DNA of 8,392 nucleotides from Hyphomicrobiales bacterium (GTDB taxonomy: Bacteria; Pseudomonadota; Alphaproteobacteria; Rhizobiales; Beijerinckiaceae). A program made the position numbers and the translations under genes. The stretch lies in the NCBI GenBank assembly GCA_028290125.1, contig JAQGKM010000218.1, positions 1 through 8,392 on the forward strand, written 5' to 3'. The notes below the pieces were generated by a model. That model was not told where the DNA came from. It did no database searches and worked only from the letters and a program-made list of their open reading frames with translations. Below, one piece after another: positions 5,256-8,392 of the stretch; positions within the stretch are counted from its first letter, which is position 1, and every line of letters begins with the position of its first letter.

Positions 5256-6974
5256 GTGGCCCACAAGCAAATTGAGAATGGTACTGCGGCGGAAGCCTAT
5301 CTGACGGTCATGAAGGACCGCGGCATCGATTATCTCTTCGCCAATGCCGGGACCGACTTCGCCCCGCTGATCGAGGCGATGGCCAAGATCGAGATCACCG
5401 GCGGCGCGAGCCCGAAGCCCATCACCGTGCCGCACGAGAATGTCGCGGTCGGCATGGCGCTCGGCTATTACCTCATCACCGGCAAGCCGCAGCTCGTCAT
5501 GGTGCATGTCAATGTCGGGACCGCCAATGCGATCTGCGGCGTGATGAACGCCTGGCGCGGCAATGTGCCGATCCTGTTCTCCGCCGGCCGCACGCCCTAC
5601 AGCGAGGAAGGCGGCCTGATGGGCGAACGCTCCGGCGAAATCCACTGGCCGCAGGAAATGCGCGACCAGGGCGCCATGCTGCGCGAATTCGTGAAGTGGG
5701 ATTACGAGCTTCCCAACCATCAGGTGATCGAGCCCGCGGTCGATCGCGCCATCAACATTGCGATGAGCGAGCCGAAGGGTCCGATCTATCTCACCCTGCC
5801 GCGCGAAGTTCTAGCGGCGCCGATCGACACCTTCTCGTACTCGTCGCCCTCGCGCCACCGCACGCCCTCGGCGCCCTATGCCGATCCCGCCGCCATCGAT
5901 GAAGCCGCCGAGATGATCGCGCGGGCGGAAAACCCGGTCATCATCACGTCGAGCGCCGGACGTGACACCGGCGACGTCGCGCGTCTTGCGGCGCTTGCCG
6001 ACTGCTTTGCAATCCCCGTCGTGCAACGCAAGCCCCGCTACATGGCGCTGCCGACGGATCATGAAATGCATCTGGGCTACAACCCCGACGCCTTCCTCGA
6101 AAAGTCCGATTGCGTCATCGTGCTCGAATGCGATGTGCCGTGGATTCCCTCCAAGAAGGCGCCGCTGCCCGACGCGAAGATCATCCACATCGCCGTCGAC
6201 CCGCTGTTCTCCTCCTATCCGATGCGCGGCTTCGCCAGCGATCTCGGCATCACCGGCGTGCTGTCGGGAACGTTGCCGATGCTGACCGAAGCGCTGAAGC
6301 TGCGCGCGCCGAAAGCCCGCGACCGCATCGAGGCGCGCCGCAAGCGCCTTGCGGACACGCGCGCCAACCAGCGCGCGCGCTGGGCCGAGATCCTCGACAA
6401 GGGCCGCACGCAGGACCCGCTGCATCCTGCGTGGATCACGCATTGCGTCAACGAGGTGAAGAGCGACGACACGATCCTCATCAAGGAATCGCCTCTCACC
6501 TGGGAACATCTCGATCTCACCGTGCCCGGCACCTTCTTTTCGGCCGGCGCCGCCGGTGGCCTCGGCTGGGGATTGGGCACCGCGCTTGGCATGCAGATCG
6601 CCGCCCCCGGGCGCAAGGTCATCTGCACGGTGGGCGACGGCGCCTATATGTTCGGCAACCCAGTCCCGGCGCATTATGTGGCGCGCGCCGAGAAGCTGCC
6701 GATCCTCACCATCGTGTTCAACAACCAAATGTGGGGCGCGGTGAAGCGCAACACGCGCGAGGTCTATCCGGGCGGCTATGCGGCGAAATCCAACCGCGAA
6801 CCGCTGACCTATTTCGACCACGAGATCGGGTTCGAGAAAGCGGTCGAGACATCGGGCGGCTACGGCGAGCGCGTCAGCAACCCCGCCGAAATGCCACATG
6901 CGATGCGTCGCGCGATGGAAGCCGTCGAGGGCGGCAACCAGGCGCTGCTCAACGTCATCTGCTCGGGGCCCTGA
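5256..6974 (+). CDS. Thiamine-diphosphate-dependent enzyme (acetolactate synthase/benzoylformate decarboxylase-like)
   Basis: 572 residues, the normal length of the IlvB/decarboxylase superfamily, with the three expected domains. The Pyr domain (about 8-185) has ANAGTDF (29-35), PHENVAVGMALG (59-70) with the cofactor-activating Glu E61, and HVNVGTANA (84-92). The central domain (about 210-345) has the segment DVPWIP (293-298). The PP domain (about 385-555) has AAGGLGWGLGTALG (432-445) and the ThDP/Mg motif from GDG (460-462) to NN (489-490). From memory of Pseudomonas benzoylformate decarboxylase, H84 aligns with its catalytic His70 and T33 with Ser26, while I see no equivalent of its His281. 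The enzyme probably decarboxylates or ligates a 2-oxo acid or a CoA-type substrate in the cytosol; the exact reaction is undefined. The start is GTG at 5256, with AAGGGAG (5242-5248) seven bases upstream. It is flanked by two Bug-type binding protein genes, which suggests that it acts on the imported compound or its product. Confidence 0.9.
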   Translation: MAHKQIENGTAAEAYLTVMKDRGIDYLFANAGTDFAPLIEAMAKIEITGGASPKPITVPHENVAVGMALGYYLITGKPQLVMVHVNVGTANAICGVMNAWRGNVPILFSAGRTPYSEEGGLMGERSGEIHWPQEMRDQGAMLREFVKWDYELPNHQVIEPAVDRAINIAMSEPKGPIYLTLPREVLAAPIDTFSYSSPSRHRTPSAPYADPAAIDEAAEMIARAENPVIITSSAGRDTGDVARLAALADCFAIPVVQRKPRYMALPTDHEMHLGYNPDAFLEKSDCVIVLECDVPWIPSKKAPLPDAKIIHIAVDPLFSSYPMRGFASDLGITGVLSGTLPMLTEALKLRAPKARDRIEARRKRLADTRANQRARWAEILDKGRTQDPLHPAWITHCVNEVKSDDTILIKESPLTWEHLDLTVPGTFFSAGAAGGLGWGLGTALGMQIAAPGRKVICTVGDGAYMFGNPVPAHYVARAEKLPILTIVFNNQMWGAVKRNTREVYPGGYAAKSNREPLTYFDHEIGFEKAVETSGGYGERVSNPAEMPHAMRRAMEAVEGGNQALLNVICSGP

Positions 6975-7029
6975 GGCGCCGACAAGATTTGCTTGCCATT
7001 CGCGCGTGCGGTTGGCAGCTTGATCACGG

Positions 7030-7080
7030 GTCCGGGGCCGGGGGGCGCCCGGACGCAAGCAGGCCGCACAAGAGCCTGCT
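7030..7080 (+). promoter_or_regulatory. Two tandem stem-loops in the intergenic region before the second TctC-like gene
   Basis: Stem 1 pairs GTCCGGG (7030-7036) with CCCGGAC (7048-7054) around an 11-base G-rich loop. Stem 2 pairs AGCAGGC (7058-7064) with GCCTGCT (7074-7080) around a 9-base loop. Both stems are perfect 7-mers and lie in the 131-base gap 6975-7105. Neither is followed by a T-run, so they are more likely mRNA processing, stability or partial-termination elements than a full terminator. I found no convincing promoter in this gap. Function inferred. Confidence 0.45.
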
Positions 7081-7105
7081 CGGCAAGATTAGTGGAGGAT
7101 CGACG

Positions 7106-8158
7106 ATGAAATCTGCAAGGCTCGCGCTGCTGACGGCGCTCTTCCTCTCGCCTTGCATCACCGCCCACGCAGACCCGGCGGATTTCTATCGCGGCAAGAC
7201 GATCAACCTCGTCGTCGGCTACGGACCGGGCGGCGGCTACGATCTCTTCGCGCGCCTGCTCGCCCGCTACATGCCCAACCACATGCCCGGAAAGCCCGGC
7301 GTCGTGGTGCAGAACATGCCAGGCGCCGCCTCGCTGCGCGCCACCAATTACCTCGCCGTCACGGCGCCGAAGGACGGCACGGTCATAGCCGCCTTCGACC
7401 GCAACATGCCGCTCATCGCGGTCATCGGCGGCAATCCGAATGTGCAGTTCGATCCGCTGAAGCTGACATGGCTCGGCACGATGTCGGACTCGACCGAGGA
7501 TTCCTTCACGCTCTTCATGCGCAAGCGCGCCGATGTCAAAGGCATCGAGGACCTGCGCCGCCCCGGCGGACCACAGATCACGGTGGGCGTCACCAGCGCC
7601 GGCGCAACCGATCACGATGTGACCGTGCTGCTGAAAGACGTGCTCGGCCTCAACATCAAGCTCGTGCCGGGCTACCAGGATTCCAACACCATCGGGCTCG
7701 CGGTCGAGAACGGCGAACTGGATGGCCAGTTCGTCAACTACGTGAGCACGAAAGTCGGCAAGCCCGCATGGGCCGACCCGAAGGGCAAGATGCAGGTCCT
7801 CATGCAGTTCGCGCGCAAGACGCGGCATCCCGAATTGCCGGATGTGCCGACCGCGCTCGAGCTTTCAAAAAGCGAGAACGCCACCCAGATGATCGAGATG
7901 GCGGAGATCCCCTATCTCGTCGCGCGGCCCTATGCTGCGCCTCCCGGCATTCCGGCCGACCGCGCGGAAGCCCTGCAGACTGCGTTCATGGCGACCGCGC
8001 GCGATCCCGATTTCGCGCGCGAGGCCGCCAAGATCAATCTCGAACTGACGCCGCTCGACGCGAAGCAGACGCTCGCCGTCGTGCAACGGCTCGCCGACAT
8101 CCCGCAAGCGCAACGCGACAAGCTGCGCGACATCATGTACGGCGCGCCCAAGAATTAA
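7106..8158 (+). CDS. Bug/TctC-family extracytoplasmic substrate-binding protein 2
   Basis: 350 residues, with a signal peptide at 1-22 (MKSAR, hydrophobic LALLTALFLSP, TAHA; predicted cleavage before D23), so exported to the periplasm. A Cys at position 17 lies in the hydrophobic part, but LSPC is not a good lipobox, so I do not call it a lipoprotein. The Bug features parallel the first protein: NLVVGYGPGGGYD (34-46, with Y45 and D46), APKDGT (87-92), GELDG (203-207), RHPELPDVPT (240-249) and APPGIP (278-283). The two proteins are clearly paralogous but diverged, so they probably bind different or related ligands. The start is the ATG at 7106, with TGGAGGA (7093-7099) just upstream. The reading frame stays open back to 6110, but that part lies over the ThDP gene in another frame and is not coding. 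The next gene begins 13 bases after the stop, so the two are translationally close and co-transcribed. Confidence 0.93.
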   Translation: MKSARLALLTALFLSPCITAHADPADFYRGKTINLVVGYGPGGGYDLFARLLARYMPNHMPGKPGVVVQNMPGAASLRATNYLAVTAPKDGTVIAAFDRNMPLIAVIGGNPNVQFDPLKLTWLGTMSDSTEDSFTLFMRKRADVKGIEDLRRPGGPQITVGVTSAGATDHDVTVLLKDVLGLNIKLVPGYQDSNTIGLAVENGELDGQFVNYVSTKVGKPAWADPKGKMQVLMQFARKTRHPELPDVPTALELSKSENATQMIEMAEIPYLVARPYAAPPGIPADRAEALQTAFMATARDPDFAREAAKINLELTPLDAKQTLAVVQRLADIPQAQRDKLRDIMYGAPKN

Positions 8159-8171
8159 GAAGGAAAAGCAA

Positions 8172-8392
8172 ATGCGCCTCGGCATCTGGACGCCTGCCCC
8201 GCAGACCATCCGCCCCGACCCGCTCACCGAGCCGATGCATGATGCGCTGACGACGCACGGCGGCGGGCCGGACGCCTCGTTCGAATATGCCGTGAAGGTG
8301 CTCAACCGCGCCGAGGAACTCGGCTTCGACATCACGCTGATCGCGCAGCGCTGGTTCGGCCCGGATCTCGACTCGTGGATCTACGCCGCCGC
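8172..8392 (+). CDS. LLM-class (luciferase-like) flavin-dependent oxidoreductase, N-terminal part (3' end outside window)
   Basis: Only the first 73 codons are present; the frame is open to the end of the window. The translation begins MRLGIWTPAPQTI, then FEYAVKVLNRAEELGFDITL (37-56), IAQRW (57-61) and DSWIYAA (67-73). The N-terminal beta strand, the RAEELGFD helix and the DSW(I)YAA segment match the alkanesulfonate/dimethylsulfone monooxygenase-like branch of the bacterial luciferase superfamily (TIM barrel, FMNH2-dependent). Full-length members are about 340-390 residues. They insert oxygen to break C-S or C-N bonds or to oxidise aldehydes, with reduced flavin from a separate reductase. The start is the ATG at 8172, with AAGGA (8160-8164) seven bases upstream. 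It is the last visible gene of the probable operon starting at 4201. Substrate unknown; family call good. Confidence 0.82.
   Translation, partial: MRLGIWTPAPQTIRPDPLTEPMHDALTTHGGGPDASFEYAVKVLNRAEELGFDITLIAQRWFGPDLDSWIYAA

Noticed and set aside
7016..7048. A promoter before the second binding protein (TTGCCA at 6993 or TTGATC at 7020)
   Set aside because: Neither has an acceptable -10 box at 16-18 bases; the following sequences are CAGCTT or GC-rich.
5811..7058. A 415-codon open frame on the minus strand opposite the ThDP gene
   Set aside because: It overlaps a well-supported gene, has no family motif and has a low-complexity Arg/Gly/Ala/His composition typical of high-GC shadow frames.
6110..7105. 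Long 5' extension of the second binding-protein frame
   Set aside because: This part overlaps the ThDP coding sequence in another frame; the signal peptide and Shine-Dalgarno place the true start at 7106.
7106..7171. Lipoprotein signal for the second binding protein (Cys17)
   Set aside because: The residues before Cys (L-S-P) do not form a good lipobox, and a standard cleavage site after A22 is better.

Overview
The window looks like a chromosomal catabolic region of a high-GC alphaproteobacterium, most likely Hyphomicrobiales (the Bradyrhizobium/Rhodopseudomonas/Xanthobacteraceae neighbourhood). The basis is the strong G/C third-position bias, two copies of the palindromic intergenic repeat with CGTCATTGCGAG...GCAATCCA arms that is common in those genomes, a CCCTCTCCCGCC/GGCGGGAGAGGG hairpin of the same type, and the abundance of Bug/TctC-type binding proteins. 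The organism call is inference from these signatures, not from a search.

Layout, left to right. (1) 1-378 (+) is the C-terminal part of a class II aldolase/adducin-family enzyme. (2) 382-468 is a palindromic repeat. (3) 490-1347 (+) is a fumarylacetoacetate-hydrolase (FAH) family enzyme. (4) 1348-1516 is a convergent junction holding a strong hairpin and a second, inverted and loop-expanded copy of the palindromic repeat. (5) 1517-2506 (-) is an ACMSD-type amidohydrolase. (6) 2507-2671 is a divergent intergenic region with candidate promoters both ways. (7) 2672-4132 (+) is a CYTH-CHAD protein, a probable inorganic triphosphatase/polyphosphate-binding protein. (8) 4201-8392 (+) is a probable operon: Bug/TctC binding protein 1, a thiamine-diphosphate (ThDP) decarboxylase-like enzyme, Bug/TctC binding protein 2, and the start of an LLM-class flavin monooxygenase that runs off the window.

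How the genes may work together (inference): two secreted substrate-binding proteins of the tripartite tricarboxylate transporter family flank a ThDP 2-oxoacid decarboxylase/lyase-like enzyme and precede a flavin monooxygenase. An ACMSD-type decarboxylase/hydrolase, an FAH-type hydrolase/hydratase and a class II aldolase/decarboxylase lie just upstream. Uptake, oxygenation, C-C bond cleavage, decarboxylation and aldol cleavage are the parts of a route for degrading an aromatic, heterocyclic or organic-acid substrate. The substrate cannot be named from sequence. No TctA/TctB membrane subunits are in the window. CYTH-CHAD is a housekeeping-type phosphate gene that looks unrelated to the catabolic theme.

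No gene-free stretch exceeds 300 bases; the longest are 1348-1516 and 2507-2671, both described. I saw no rRNA, tRNA, CRISPR array, transposase, integrase or phage gene. I do not see a clearly new defence or mobile system. The best leads are the possible uncharacterised catabolic cluster, the inverted repeat pair bracketing the FAH gene, and the RNA/promoter architecture ahead of the two binding-protein genes.
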